Assembly (NCBI GenBank): GCA_041688015.1
Contig: JBDNIY010000017.1
Coordinates: 337,762 to 401,761, forward strand
Reading direction: 5' to 3'
Source of the DNA: Parvibaculum sp041688015
GTDB lineage: Bacteria; Pseudomonadota; Alphaproteobacteria; Parvibaculales; Parvibaculaceae
Length of the DNA stretch: 64,000 nt
Part shown: positions 43,629-52,967 of the stretch, piece by piece
How the letters are laid out: every line of letters starts with the position of its first letter
Position numbering within the stretch: the stretch's first letter is position 1
Notes under the pieces: model-generated
Told to the model about the DNA's origin: nothing
Database searches by the model: none
Seen by the model: the letters and a program-made list of their open reading frames with translations, nothing else
Position numbers and translations under genes: made by a program

Positions 43629-44294
43629 ATGGAGAATTTATTCGAGATGAAAAAATTGTCTGTGGGAAAAGAAAGCCAAGCGAATATGGCAGATCGCAAG
43701 ACCGTGCGTGCGGGACCGATGAAGCATCGCGTCGTTGGCGCAGCGCTCGATCTATCTTTTGGCCGCCGTGTGCCTGAGGGAGACAGCATTACGCGCGAAA
43801 TATGTGATCATTGTGGTCTTATTCACTATGACAATCCAAAAATTGTCGTCGGATCGGTGGTTACATACAAGGCGCAGTTCCTGTTGTGCAAGCGCGCCAT
43901 TGAACCACGCAAAGGGTTTTGGACTTTACCCGCTGGGTTTATGGAGCATGGCGAGACAGTAGAAGACGGCGCGCGACGCGAAGCACGCGAAGAAGCCAAT
44001 GTCGATATTCAAATACGAGATATCCTTGCCATCTATAGTATTCCGCGTCTAGGTCAGGTGCAGATCATGCATCGCGCGGAAATGGCCACATCGGAATTTT
44101 CACCGGGGCCGGAAAGCCTTGATGTGGCGCTCTTCGATTGGGGTGACATTCCGTGGGATGATCTGGCCTTCCCCAGCGTTCATTGGGCGTTGCAGCAATT
44201 TCGCGCAGTCGAGGATAAGTCTGTCATTGCACCGTTTGGAAATCCCGTTGGCGCTTCGGGAGACAATTTTCCGCGCCCAAACTCTGAGACTTGA
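43629..44294 (+). CDS. NUDIX hydrolase with N-terminal zinc-ribbon-like segment
   Basis: A 221-residue protein. CDHCGLIHYDNPKIVVG is the NudC-like Cys-x2-Cys lead-in, then the Nudix helix runs GFMEHGETVEDGARREAREEANV. It satisfies GX5EX7REUXEE, except that the glycine after EE is replaced by Asn. Probable hydrolysis of a nucleoside diphosphate derivative such as an ADP-sugar or NADH; substrate unassigned. Alternative in-frame starts at 43647 and 43686 would trim a non-conserved leader. Confidence 0.85.
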   Translation: MENLFEMKKLSVGKESQANMADRKTVRAGPMKHRVVGAALDLSFGRRVPEGDSITREICDHCGLIHYDNPKIVVGSVVTYKAQFLLCKRAIEPRKGFWTLPAGFMEHGETVEDGARREAREEANVDIQIRDILAIYSIPRLGQVQIMHRAEMATSEFSPGPESLDVALFDWGDIPWDDLAFPSVHWALQQFRAVEDKSVIAPFGNPVGASGDNFPRPNSET

Positions 44295-44392
44295 CGGTAT
44301 GAAAGATCAATTCTCGTTCCCAATTACCTAGATTCAATCATCCGTTTGCGGCATTCCGTTAATAAAGAGTTAGCTGGGAAGGTGGAGCTATC

Positions 44393-46048
44393 GTGAGAAT
44401 AATCAGGGCGATGCGGGCTCGGACGGGCGGGATGAATCGAAAAGAAAGGCGCGTGGTTCTCGCTTCGTCTCTCGGGACGATGTTCGAGTGGTATGACTTT
44501 TTCGTTTATGGCGCGCTGGCCTCTATTTTTTCCAAACAGTTCTTCACCGGTCTGAACGACACAACAGCCTTTATCTTCGCCCTGCTGGTTTTCGCCGCAG
44601 GCTTTGCAGTACGCCCGTTCGGCGCATTGGTATTTGGGCGGCTGGGTGATCTGGTTGGGCGCAAATACACCTTCCTTATTACCATTATGATTATGGGGTT
44701 TTCGACAGTTCTCGTGGGGTTTCTGCCAACTTACTCATCGGTTGGCATTCTTGCGCCTATTGGACTGGTCGTTCTGCGCATGGCGCAAGGGTTGGCGATT
44801 GGTGGCGAGTATGGTGGCGCGGCGACATATGTGGCCGAACACGCGCCACCTGGGAAACGCGGGGCCTATACATCCTGGATTCAAATGACCGCGACGGCGG
44901 GGCTTTTTCTGTCGCTCATTGTCATCATGACCTGCCGCTCGGTGATCCCACCAGATGCCTTTATCGAATGGGGTTGGCGCGTGCCGTTCCTTCTTTCGGC
45001 TTTGCTACTGGCGGTCTCGGTTTGGATCAGGCTGCGCCTTAATGAGTCGCCCGCCTTCACGGCGATGCAGGCGGAAGGAAAAGGATCGAAGGCGCCGTTG
45101 CGTGATTCATTTGCCCGCTGGGGAAACCTCAAGATTGTTTTGCTCGCCCTGTTTGGCCTGTCCATGGGTGAAGCGGTGGTCTAGTACACGGGGCAATTCT
45201 ATGTGCTGATCTTTCTCATGCAGGTCTTGAAAGTTGATCCGCTGATGGCAAGCATTCTGGTTGCCGGTGGTCTCGTTATTGGTACACCGTTTTTCGTCAT
45301 CTTTGGGGCACTATCGGACACGGTGGGCCGCAAACCGATCATCATGGCCGGGTGTCTGCTTGCGGCATTAACCTATATGCCGATTTTTCATGGCATCACG
45401 CATTTTGCAAACCCGGCTCTGGAACTGGCGCAGTTGACGGCACCGGTGAGCGTCAAGGCTGCTCCGCAAGGTTGCTCGCTGCAATTCAATCCTGTCGGCG
45501 TGTCGACTTTCACGTCACGTTGCGATGTCGCCAAGAGCGCCTTGGTTAAGCGGGGTGTGCCCTATTCCAATGTGGTCACGGAAGGTGCAGCCGTAGAAAT
45601 CCATGTTGGTGGCGCGGTTATTCAATCCTATGACGCAAAAGGTCCCGATGCGACGGAAAAGGCAGTGGTGTTTAGCGCCGCGCTGGCGGCTGCGCTTAAT
45701 GAAGCGCGCTATCCCGTCAAAGCAGAGAATGATCAGATTAACAAAGGGATGGTCATCCTGTTGATCGGTATTTTGGTGATCTTCGGGGCCATGACCTATG
45801 GACCAATTGCCGCGATGCTGGTGGAACTCTTTCCAACGCGCATCCGTTATTCATCGCTCTCATTGCCTTATCATATCGGCAACGGTTGGTTTGGTGGGTT
45901 CATGCCGCCCATTGCCTTCGCTATCATTGCAGCGACTGGCAGCATGTATGACGGGCTTTGGTATCCGATCATCATTGCGGGAATTTGTTTCGTTGTCGGC
46001 GTTCTCTTTCTGCCGGAAACGAAGGACCGCGATATCCTCAAGGACTGA
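44393..46048 (+). pseudogene. MHS family MFS transporter with an in-frame amber codon
   Basis: A 12-helix symporter of the metabolite:H+ symporter (MHS) family, 551 codons in one frame. Landmarks are LGTMFEWYDFFVYGALAS, FGRLGDLVGRKYTF and the second-half repeat FGALSDTVGRKPI. It has the long periplasmic loop typical of ~550-residue members (with CSLQFNPVGVSTFTSRC). A TAG at 45182-45184 interrupts it after GEAVV and before YTGQFY. Homologues carry Trp there, so TGG to TAG is the likely change. The GTG start at 44393 follows GGTGGAG. Readthrough would restore a full protein; otherwise only six or seven helices are made. Confidence 0.88.
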
Positions 46049-46049
46049 A

Positions 46050-46685
46050 TTAGTCGGTGGGGTCTGAGTTTGTTGTGCCCGGCTTAGATGCATAGCGCGT
46101 CAGCACGCCCATTTGCGCCATCGCAAAAATGATGGTGAGCGGCATAATGCCGAACAGTTTGAAATTTACCCAGAAGTCTGTTGAAAAATTTCGCCAAACG
46201 ATTTCATTGATGACTGCCAAAAGAATAAAGAAAAACCCCCAGCGCTTGGTCAATACCATCCAGCCTTCGTCGGTGAGATCGAACGCGCCGTCAAACAATT
46301 GTTTCATCAATGGTTTGCCGAGCCAAGCGGCCCCCAGAAGACCGCTTGCAAAAAGCAGATTTACCAACGTCGATTTGATTTTGATGAAGACATCATCATG
46401 CAGCACTAGCGTGAGCGTTCCAAAGACGAGGACGAAAACGCCGGTGACCAGAGGCATGGTCGGGATGCGCCGAAACTTTGCGTAGGACACGCCGAGCGAC
46501 AGGGCGATGGCCACCATGAAAGCCCCAGTCGCATAAAAAATATTCTGAGCCGGATCATTGCCGAAGATCAGATTAGCCTTGGCGTTGGCCAAGAAGAAAA
46601 TAACTAGAGGCCCGAGCTCCAAGCCCATGCGCAGTAACTGGCCGCCGCTCTTTCTGTCAGCGGTTGTATTTTCGGTCTGGCTCAT
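46050..46685 (-). CDS. yciB: Inner membrane protein YciB (septation protein A / IspZ family)
   Basis: A 211-residue protein with five or six helices. MGLELGPLVIFFLANAKANL, GKPLMKQLFDGAF and RWGFFFILLAVINEIVWRNFSTDFWVNFKLFG are diagnostic for the family, implicated in cell division and envelope synthesis. It is the last gene of the dapF-mtaB-ftsY-yciB unit and overlaps ftsY by 4 bp. It ends 1 bp from the MHS stop. Confidence 0.96.
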   Translation of the reverse strand: MSQTENTTADRKSGGQLLRMGLELGPLVIFFLANAKANLIFGNDPAQNIFYATGAFMVAIALSLGVSYAKFRRIPTMPLVTGVFVLVFGTLTLVLHDDVFIKIKSTLVNLLFASGLLGAAWLGKPLMKQLFDGAFDLTDEGWMVLTKRWGFFFILLAVINEIVWRNFSTDFWVNFKLFGIMPLTIIFAMAQMGVLTRYASKPGTTNSDPTD

Positions 46686-47656
46686 TCTTTCCCACTTGCT
46701 CCCGTGATGGCGCGGGCAAATGCCTTGGCATCAAACGGTTGGAGGTCATCGATCTGTTCGCCGATACCGATCATGTGAACGGGTAGGCCGAAGCGTTTGG
46801 CAATGGCAACCAAAATACCGCCGCGCGCTGTGCCATCGAGCTTGGTCATTACGATGCCGGTGACGCCTGCTATCTTGCCAAAAATATCAACCTGACTAAG
46901 AGCGTTCTGGCCGGTTGTCGCGTCGAGTACAAGCAATGTTGCGTGCGGCGCGGCGGGGTCGAGTTTGCGAATAACGCGGAGGATCTTTTCAAGCTCTGAC
47001 ATGAGGTCGGTCTTGTTCTGCAAGCGACCTGCCGTGTCGATCAGAAGGAGGTCAGTACCTTCGCTGCGCGCGCGCGCAAAGGCTTCATAGGCAAGCCCCG
47101 CCGCATCACCGCCGACTTTGGTGGAGACAACCGGCACATTGAGGCGTTCGCCCCAAACTTTCAATTGCTCGACGGCGGCGGCGCGAAATGTGTCGCCTGC
47201 GGCCAGCATCACGCTTTTGCCTTGCGCTTTGGCGCGCGCCGCGATCTTGGCGGCGGTGGTGGTTTTGCCAGCGCCATTGACACCGACCATCAGCACGGTA
47301 AAGGGTTTTCTTGCCTCGTCGATCACGAATGGCTTGGCAACTGGCGCGAGGACTTCGGCGATTTCATCGGCGACGATGGAACGGATTTCTTCCGCTGTGA
47401 CCTCTTTGTCGTGGCGATCTTTGCCTACCGCCGCCACAATCTCGGCGGAGGCCTCCAGACCAAGATCTGCGGTGATGAGCAACTCTTCCAACTCGTCCAG
47501 CGTTGCGCGGTCGAGCTTTTTCCTGGTGAAGATGCCGGTGATGCCATCCGAGATCGTGCGGCTGGAGCGCGTCAGCCCCTCTTTCATACGTTGGAAGAGA
47601 GATCGCTTCTGAACTTCTTCCGGCGTTTGCTTGCCGTTCACGTCTGTTTCACTCAT
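46682..47656 (-). CDS. ftsY: Signal recognition particle receptor FtsY
   Basis: SRP receptor GTPase that docks ribosome-nascent-chain complexes at the membrane, partner of Ffh encoded at 51384. It has 324 residues with a short charged A region, then the NG domain: VNGAGKTTTAAKIA (G1), DTFRAAAVEQL (G2), LLIDTAGRL (G3) and MTKLDGTARGG (G4). The short A region is usual in Alphaproteobacteria. It overlaps mtaB and yciB by 4 bp on each side. Confidence 0.97.
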   Translation of the reverse strand: MSETDVNGKQTPEEVQKRSLFQRMKEGLTRSSRTISDGITGIFTRKKLDRATLDELEELLITADLGLEASAEIVAAVGKDRHDKEVTAEEIRSIVADEIAEVLAPVAKPFVIDEARKPFTVLMVGVNGAGKTTTAAKIAARAKAQGKSVMLAAGDTFRAAAVEQLKVWGERLNVPVVSTKVGGDAAGLAYEAFARARSEGTDLLLIDTAGRLQNKTDLMSELEKILRVIRKLDPAAPHATLLVLDATTGQNALSQVDIFGKIAGVTGIVMTKLDGTARGGILVAIAKRFGLPVHMIGIGEQIDDLQPFDAKAFARAITGASGKE

Positions 47657-48933
47657 ATCGCAACGCGGCCCTCAAAACTCTGGCCGTCATGGGCGGCAAG
47701 GTGAACCGGCAGGATATCGCCTGCGTGGATGCCGGATGGGGCGAGCCGAACGGGCGTGAATTGATGCGTGCGTCCGAGAATTTCGCTTTCCATCAAGACA
47801 GGCCGCGTGGCGCCGATACCCGCGTCAAGATGTAAACGCAGACGGGCCGCCCCCTTGTGGCGCAGCCGTTCGGCGCGCGCTTTGATGAGGCCGCGATCAA
47901 GCTGGGGCATTCGCGCGGCGGGTGTGCCGGGGCGTGGGCTGTAGGGGAAGACATGGAGCCATGTCAGGCCGCATTCGTCAGCCAGCCGAAGCGTATTTTC
48001 AAACATCTCTTCGGTTTCGGTCGGAAAGCCCGCAATGAAATCAGCCCCGAAAGCGATGTCGGGACGCAAGCGCCGCGCTTCCTCACAGAAGCGAATGGAA
48101 TCTTCGCGCGAATGACGGCGCTTCATGCGCTTCAAGATCATGTTGTCACCCGATTGAAGCGACAGATGAAGATGCGGCATGAGGCGTTCTTCGTCCGCGA
48201 TCAGCCGCATCAGGACGTCGTCAACTTCAATGGAATCAATGGATGAAATGCGAAGGCGCTGCAATTCAGGAACGAGTTTTAGAATGCGGTTTGCAAGATT
48301 ACCGAGGCTCGGCTGGCCGGGCAGATCCGAGCCGTAGGAGGTGATGTCAACACCGGTGAGGACAACTTCGCGATAGCCGTTTTCGACAAGGACGCGGATC
48401 TGGTTGACCACTTCGCCCGCGGGCACGCTGCGTGAGTTACCGCGACCAAAAGGAATGATGCAGAAGGTGCAGCGGTGATCGCAGCCGTTTTGCACTTGCA
48501 CGAAGGCGCGGGCGCGGCCTTCAAGACCTTGCACCAGATGGCCCGCGGTTTCAGTCACTGACATAATATCGTTGACGCGGACGCGCTCATTGGAGTGGAG
48601 GGCCAAGGCCGGCGTCCAGCTTTCGGCCTTCATTTTTTCAGCATTGCCGATAACGAGATCGACTTCAGACATTTCTGAAAAATCTTCAGGCGCGATCTGC
48701 GCGGCGCAACCCGTGACGATGATACGCGCGTCTGGGTTTTCGCGGCGCGCCTTTCGGATGGCTTGGCGTGCTTGGCGTACTGCTTCGTTTGTCACCGCGC
48801 AGGTGTTGAAAACGATGACGCCCTCCAGCCCTGCCTTTGCCGCGTGGTCCTTCATCACTTCGGATTCATAAGTGTTAAGGCGACAGCCGAAGGTAATGAT
48901 TTCGGTGCCCTTAGGACCGTGTGTCGTGCTCAT
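47653..48933 (-). CDS. mtaB: tRNA t6A37 C2-methylthiotransferase MtaB
   Basis: Radical-SAM enzyme converting t6A to ms2t6A at position 37 of ANN-decoding tRNAs. It has 426 residues. Auxiliary-cluster Cys residues lie in ITFGCRLNTYES, FNTCAVTNEA and VTGCAAQ. The radical-SAM cluster is in NGCDHRCTFCIIPFGRG. The C-terminal TRAM-like portion is short. It overlaps dapF and ftsY by 4 bp on each side. It is MtaB rather than MiaB or RimO by its GCRLNTYE opening. Confidence 0.95.
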   Translation of the reverse strand: MSTTHGPKGTEIITFGCRLNTYESEVMKDHAAKAGLEGVIVFNTCAVTNEAVRQARQAIRKARRENPDARIIVTGCAAQIAPEDFSEMSEVDLVIGNAEKMKAESWTPALALHSNERVRVNDIMSVTETAGHLVQGLEGRARAFVQVQNGCDHRCTFCIIPFGRGNSRSVPAGEVVNQIRVLVENGYREVVLTGVDITSYGSDLPGQPSLGNLANRILKLVPELQRLRISSIDSIEVDDVLMRLIADEERLMPHLHLSLQSGDNMILKRMKRRHSREDSIRFCEEARRLRPDIAFGADFIAGFPTETEEMFENTLRLADECGLTWLHVFPYSPRPGTPAARMPQLDRGLIKARAERLRHKGAARLRLHLDAGIGATRPVLMESEILGRTHQFTPVRLAPSGIHAGDILPVHLAAHDGQSFEGRVAI

Positions 48934-49799
48934 GCAAGCGCCCCGCTGAGGAAGTGCTGATCAAGCTCGCCTTCAAAGTCAAGCGTCGCGGGCCCGGTCA
49001 TATAGATGTGATTGTCGGCTTCTCGCCATTCGAGCGTGAGGTCGCCACCGGGCAAGCTCACGGTCATGATGCGCTCGGTCTTGCGACGGCGGATGGCGGC
49101 AACGGCAGTTGCGCAAGCTGCCGTGCCGCAGGCCAGTGTCAAGCCGACGCCGCGTTCCCAGACCTTGAGCTTTACATGTGCGCGGTCGATCACTTGCGCG
49201 ACCGAGATATTGGCACGTTCGGGAAAGAGGGGATGGTTTTCTAGCATCGGGCCGATACGGGCAAGGTCGATCGCGTCCGTATCCGTCACGAAGAAGACGG
49301 CATGCGGGTTGCCGACATTGACAACGGCGGGCGAATGCATGATCGGGTTGCCGAGCGGGCCGACCTCAAGCTCGATCATGCGGGTATCTTGGAATTCCTC
49401 TGAGAGCGGAATTTCATCCCACTTGAGGCGCGGCTCGCCCATATCGACCGTGATTGCTTCTCCGGGTCCGCGTGTGGCGACAAGGTTGCCCGCCAGTGTT
49501 TCGATAGTGACGGCGTCCTTGCCGGTTTCATCAAGCAGCAAGCCGCCGACGCAGCGCGTGGCGTTGCCGCAGGCGGCCACCGTGCCACCATCCTGATTGC
49601 GAATGCCCATATAGGCGTCGCCGCCGTGGCGGGCGGGCTCGATGGTGATAAACTGGTCACAGCCGATGCCGGTTTCGCGGTTGGCAATGCGGCGGACGAG
49701 ATCATCGCTGAGATTGAGCGCGTGCGTCCGCTGGTCGAGCACGACAAAGTCGTTGCCAATACCGTTCATCTTGCGAAAGGGAACACTGCTTGCGGTCAT
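48930..49799 (-). CDS. dapF: Diaminopimelate epimerase
   Basis: PLP-independent epimerase making meso-diaminopimelate for lysine and peptidoglycan. It has 289 residues from the ATG at 49799, where MTASSVPFRKMNGIGNDFVVLD has the family start. The longer in-frame ATG at 49838 looks non-homologous. The two catalytic Cys residues lie in CGNATRCVGG and TLACGTAACATA. First gene of the operon leading to yciB. Confidence 0.96.
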   Translation of the reverse strand: MTASSVPFRKMNGIGNDFVVLDQRTHALNLSDDLVRRIANRETGIGCDQFITIEPARHGGDAYMGIRNQDGGTVAACGNATRCVGGLLLDETGKDAVTIETLAGNLVATRGPGEAITVDMGEPRLKWDEIPLSEEFQDTRMIELEVGPLGNPIMHSPAVVNVGNPHAVFFVTDTDAIDLARIGPMLENHPLFPERANISVAQVIDRAHVKLKVWERGVGLTLACGTAACATAVAAIRRRKTERIMTVSLPGGDLTLEWREADNHIYMTGPATLDFEGELDQHFLSGALA

Positions 49800-49949
49800 G
49801 ATTGCCGGTATATGGCTCTTTTTGCCTGAAATTTCCACTGGTTTGGCGATTGTCGGACTTTTATCGCATCGCTACTGTCGAGGCTCGGTCAGAATGCTAA
49901 CTCAGAAGACGCTCAGGCCCTAAAAGCCTGCCCCCAAATAAGGATATGT

Positions 49950-50450
49950 TTGATGCAGACCTTGCTTCCGCTTGCTCGTGAGATTGCAGACCTCCTGAAG
50001 AAGCGAGGCGAGACGATAGCGGTGTCGGAATCGTCAACAGGAGGGCTCGTGTCGGCGGCATTGCTGTCGGTGCCGGGTGCGTCGGCCTATTTTTTGGGCG
50101 GCGCAGTGGTTTACACTAAGAAGGCGCGTGAAGTGCTGATCGATCTGCCCGCCGAGAAACTCATTGCCGCCGGGGCTCAAAAGCCCTTGAGCGAACCGTT
50201 TGTCACGCTGCTGGCCGCGACGTTGCGGGACCAGTTTTCGGCGAGTTGGGCTTTGGCGGAAATCGGGGCAACGGGGCCTGCGGGCAGTCGCTATGGCGAT
50301 CCTGCGGGGACGGCCTGCCTGGCCTTGGCTGGCGCTAATGGCACGCAAATGGCCATGACGGTCAGCACCGGCGTATTGGATGACAGAGAAGCCAATATGC
50401 GTGCTTTTGCGGCGGCGAGCCTTCAGTTACTTCTTGAAAACATTCAATAA
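49950..50450 (+). CDS. pncC: CinA C-terminal domain protein (nicotinamide-nucleotide amidohydrolase type)
   Basis: A 166-residue stand-alone CinA-C domain. TIAVSESSTGGLVSAALLSVPGAS holds the catalytic Ser region, VVYTKKAREVLI follows, and GATGPAGSRYGDPAGTACLAL is the second signature. Family members deamidate NMN to NaMN, recycling pyridine nucleotide. The second Met (49953) is an equally plausible start. Confidence 0.88.
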   Translation: MMQTLLPLAREIADLLKKRGETIAVSESSTGGLVSAALLSVPGASAYFLGGAVVYTKKAREVLIDLPAEKLIAAGAQKPLSEPFVTLLAATLRDQFSASWALAEIGATGPAGSRYGDPAGTACLALAGANGTQMAMTVSTGVLDDREANMRAFAAASLQLLLENIQ

Positions 50451-50469
50451 ATCAATGACTTGGCTGAGA

Positions 50470-50811
50470 TCAATGACTTGATGGGGGCTGAGCGGATGCG
50501 ACGGTGTCCGGGCTCTGAGGTATGGCCCAACCCAGTGCCTCGACCAGTTTTTGCTGCATGTCATTTAGAGCCTGAATGGCTTTCAACTGGGCCTCATGCG
50601 CGCGGGCGGCCGCCTGAAAGTCGAGAATATCTTGTAACGCATCAGGAGCTGGAGCTTTGCTCGTGTCATTGATCACGGCAGGGGTCATGGCCCGATCGGT
50701 CGTCGAACCAGAGGTCACCACGTTGGTGTGGGCCACGTTATTTGCAGCGTCGGTCGCCTTTGCTGCCGTTATCTGCATGCTTCCAAGGGCTATGGAGGTG
50801 GCGTTGTTCAT
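50470..50811 (-). CDS. Small unknown protein with a predicted coiled-coil segment
   Basis: A 113-residue protein I do not recognise. The first 55 residues are rich in Ala, Thr, Asn and Ser and look disordered. Residues 60-92 (LQDILDFQAAARAHEAQLKA then IQALNDMQQKLVEALGWAI) are strongly helical with heptad-like hydrophobics, so oligomerisation is plausible. Its ATG overlaps the stop of the upstream small gene by 4 bp, which argues for real, coupled translation. No cysteine, signal peptide or membrane helix is seen. Confidence 0.65.
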   Translation of the reverse strand: MNNATSIALGSMQITAAKATDAANNVAHTNVVTSGSTTDRAMTPAVINDTSKAPAPDALQDILDFQAAARAHEAQLKAIQALNDMQQKLVEALGWAIPQSPDTVASAQPPSSH

Positions 50812-51071
50812 AGCGTGCCTGTGCTGCTATGCCCCGTCTTGTCGTAGCTAGGCAGGGGCGGCGTGGAAGCGCGAGTGGTGTCAGCGGTGCTCTGGATCGC
50901 CGAAAGAGCAGCGCCGGAAAGCTGGGGAATGTTGGTCACAACCGCCGGACCAAACGGGTCCTTGGCATTCGATGGAGGTGTGGCGCGGGGTGTTTCATGA
51001 GCGCTGGCGTTGGATTTGAACGAGGTCACGATGGACGCCGTTGGGGCGACAGGCTTGATTGTGTCTGTCAT
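50808..51071 (-). CDS. Small unknown low-complexity protein
   Basis: An 87-residue protein rich in Ser, Thr, Ala and Pro, probably disordered, without a signal peptide or membrane segment. AAGGA lies 8-9 nt before the ATG at 51071, and the stop overlaps the next gene (ATGA), so the two behave as an operon. Both proteins share an Ala/Thr/Ser/Pro-rich composition and may act together. I cannot assign a family; the segment KDPFGPAVVTNIPQLSGAAL is the least repetitive stretch for searching. Confidence 0.6.
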   Translation of the reverse strand: MTDTIKPVAPTASIVTSFKSNASAHETPRATPPSNAKDPFGPAVVTNIPQLSGAALSAIQSTADTTRASTPPLPSYDKTGHSSTGTL

Positions 51072-51383
51072 TTGTTAGGTCCTTGGTTACACAACTAAAG
51101 CAAAGATTAATGGCCCAATATCGCATAGGGACTTTAACTACTTGTAAAGAAACACGGTAAACTGTTGTTCACCATATAAGTGCTGAGCGACCCCGCATGA
51201 CCGTTACTGCAGCTTGACTTGATGGCCCTCAGGCCATAGGTTCGCGCCAACTTTCGGGACATTTGATCCACCCGACACGCCCGAGGCATTGAGCCGGGGT
51301 CAACATCCGCCGGCGATATTCGCTCACGGGTGCGTTTTTGCTTTGGGTCTTTCGTGTCTTGTTTTTAGGACGAAACCGAACCG
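51072..51383. other. Intergenic region upstream of ffh
   Basis: About 310 bp between the divergent small-protein pair and ffh. The left third is AT-rich and should hold the minus-strand promoter. A plus-strand promoter candidate lies at 51214-51242. No gene or known RNA motif was recognised. Confidence 0.5.
51214..51242 (+). promoter_or_regulatory. Predicted promoter for ffh and the downstream ribosomal operon
   Basis: TTGACT (51214-51219), a 17-nt spacer and TAGGTT (51237-51242) upstream of the ffh ATG at 51384. The spacer contains TGGCC/GGCCA symmetry. Motif match only. Confidence 0.4.
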
Positions 51384-52910
51384 ATGTTTGAAAACCTTAC
51401 AGGTCGCCTTGGCGATGTCTTTACAAAGCTCAGGGGGCGCGGCGCGCTTTCCGAGAGCGATGTGGACGACGCCCTGCGCGAGGTGCGCCGTGCGCTCCTT
51501 GAGGCAGACGTGGCCTTGCCGGTGGTCAAAGACTTCATCGACAAGGTGAAGCCGCGCGCCATTGGCGTTGAGGTTCTCAAATCCATCACACCCGGCCAGC
51601 AGGTCATCAAGATTGTCCATGACGAGCTGATCGAGATGCTGGGCGGGAGCGAGGATGCGTCGCTCTCGCTCAATGCCGCCGCCCCTGTCGCTATCATGAT
51701 GGTCGGCTTGCAGGGCTCAGGCAAAACGACATCAACTGCCAAGATTGCGAAGCGCTTTGAAGCGCGTGACAAGCGCCGCGTGTTGATGGCCTCGCTTGAT
51801 ACGCGTCGTCCCGCCGCGCAGGAACAATTGAAAATTCTGGGCGAGCAGACGGGCGTTGCGACGCTGCCGATCATTGCCGGTCAGCAGCCTGTTCAGATCG
51901 CACGGCGCGCTATCGAAGCCGCCAAGCTCGGCGGCTATGACATTGTCATGCTCGATACGGCGGGCCGCACGCATGTCGATGAAATGTTGATGGCGGAAGT
52001 CATCGAAGTGCGCGATGTCGCTAATCCGCATGAGATATTGCTTGTGGCCGACAGCCTGACGGGTCAGGACGCGGTCAATGTGGCGATGCAGTTCAAGGCT
52101 CGTGTCGGTGTGACAGGTATCGTCCTGACACGGACAGATGGCGATGGGCGCGGCGGTGCGGCGTTGTCCATGCGCGGCGTTACGGGCGTGCCGATCAAAT
52201 TGCTCGGCACGGGCGAAAAGCTCGACGAGCTTGAAGATTTTCGTGCGGATCGTGTAGCGGGTCGTATTCTCGGCATGGGTGACATTGTCAGCCTTGTCGA
52301 AAAAGCCTCTGAGACGATCGACGCCGAAAAGGCAAACAAGATCGCGGCCAAGATGAAGAAAGGTCAGTTTGACCTTGATGATATGGCCGAGCAACTGGCG
52401 CAGATGAAGCGTATGGGCGGCATGAAGGGCGTGCTTGGCATGTTGCCTGGCGTTGCCAAGGCGCAGGCGGCGGCCGCCAATGCGCATATGGATGACAGCG
52501 TTGTGAAGCGTCAGGCGGCGATTATTTTGTCGATGACTAAGGCTGAACGACGTAACCCGGCGGTTCTGAATGCCAGTCGCAAGCGGCGTGTAGCGGCGGG
52601 CTCGGGCACCGAAGTGCAAGAGATCAACCGGCTCCTCAAACTACATCGCCAGATGGCCGACATGATGAAGCAGATGGCGCGCCAGAAGGGCGGCGGGATG
52701 CTTGGCAAATTGTTCGGCGCGGGCGGCGGTATGCCGGAGTTGTCACCGGAAATGGCGAGCAATCCAGAGGCGCTCAAGGGCATGTTGCCCAAAGGTGGCC
52801 TTCCCGGTGGTTTGCCGGGATTGCCATCGCGTGGCGGGCTGCCGGGCTTGCCTGGTGGTCGCGGGTCGATGGGCGGCTTGCCCGGTCTTCCCGGCGGCAA
52901 GAAGAAATAG
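51384..52910 (+). CDS. ffh: Signal recognition particle protein Ffh
   Basis: GTPase that binds signal sequences through its M domain with 4.5S RNA and docks on FtsY. It has 508 residues. N domain from MFENLTGRLGDVFTKL; G1 GLQGSGKTTSTAKIA, G3 MLDTAGRTHVD, G4 TRTDGDGRGG. The M domain carries the RNA-binding motif in NPAVLNASRKRRVAAGSG (usually SRRxRIAxGSG) and Met-rich helices. The last 50 residues are an unusually regular Gly-Leu-Pro run (GLPGLP repeats) ending in Lys3. It leads the ffh-rpsP-rimM-trmD-rplS cluster. Confidence 0.98.
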   Translation: MFENLTGRLGDVFTKLRGRGALSESDVDDALREVRRALLEADVALPVVKDFIDKVKPRAIGVEVLKSITPGQQVIKIVHDELIEMLGGSEDASLSLNAAAPVAIMMVGLQGSGKTTSTAKIAKRFEARDKRRVLMASLDTRRPAAQEQLKILGEQTGVATLPIIAGQQPVQIARRAIEAAKLGGYDIVMLDTAGRTHVDEMLMAEVIEVRDVANPHEILLVADSLTGQDAVNVAMQFKARVGVTGIVLTRTDGDGRGGAALSMRGVTGVPIKLLGTGEKLDELEDFRADRVAGRILGMGDIVSLVEKASETIDAEKANKIAAKMKKGQFDLDDMAEQLAQMKRMGGMKGVLGMLPGVAKAQAAAANAHMDDSVVKRQAAIILSMTKAERRNPAVLNASRKRRVAAGSGTEVQEINRLLKLHRQMADMMKQMARQKGGGMLGKLFGAGGGMPELSPEMASNPEALKGMLPKGGLPGGLPGLPSRGGLPGLPGGRGSMGGLPGLPGGKKK

Positions 52911-52967
52911 AGTTTTGCGTTTTTGCGTTTTACGAGTTTTCCAAGTTTCACGAGAAGGTAGAAAAAT

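Noticed and set aside
51732..52619. 295-codon minus-strand open frame inside ffh
   Set aside because: Antisense to the conserved G and M domains of Ffh; His/Arg-rich shadow composition.
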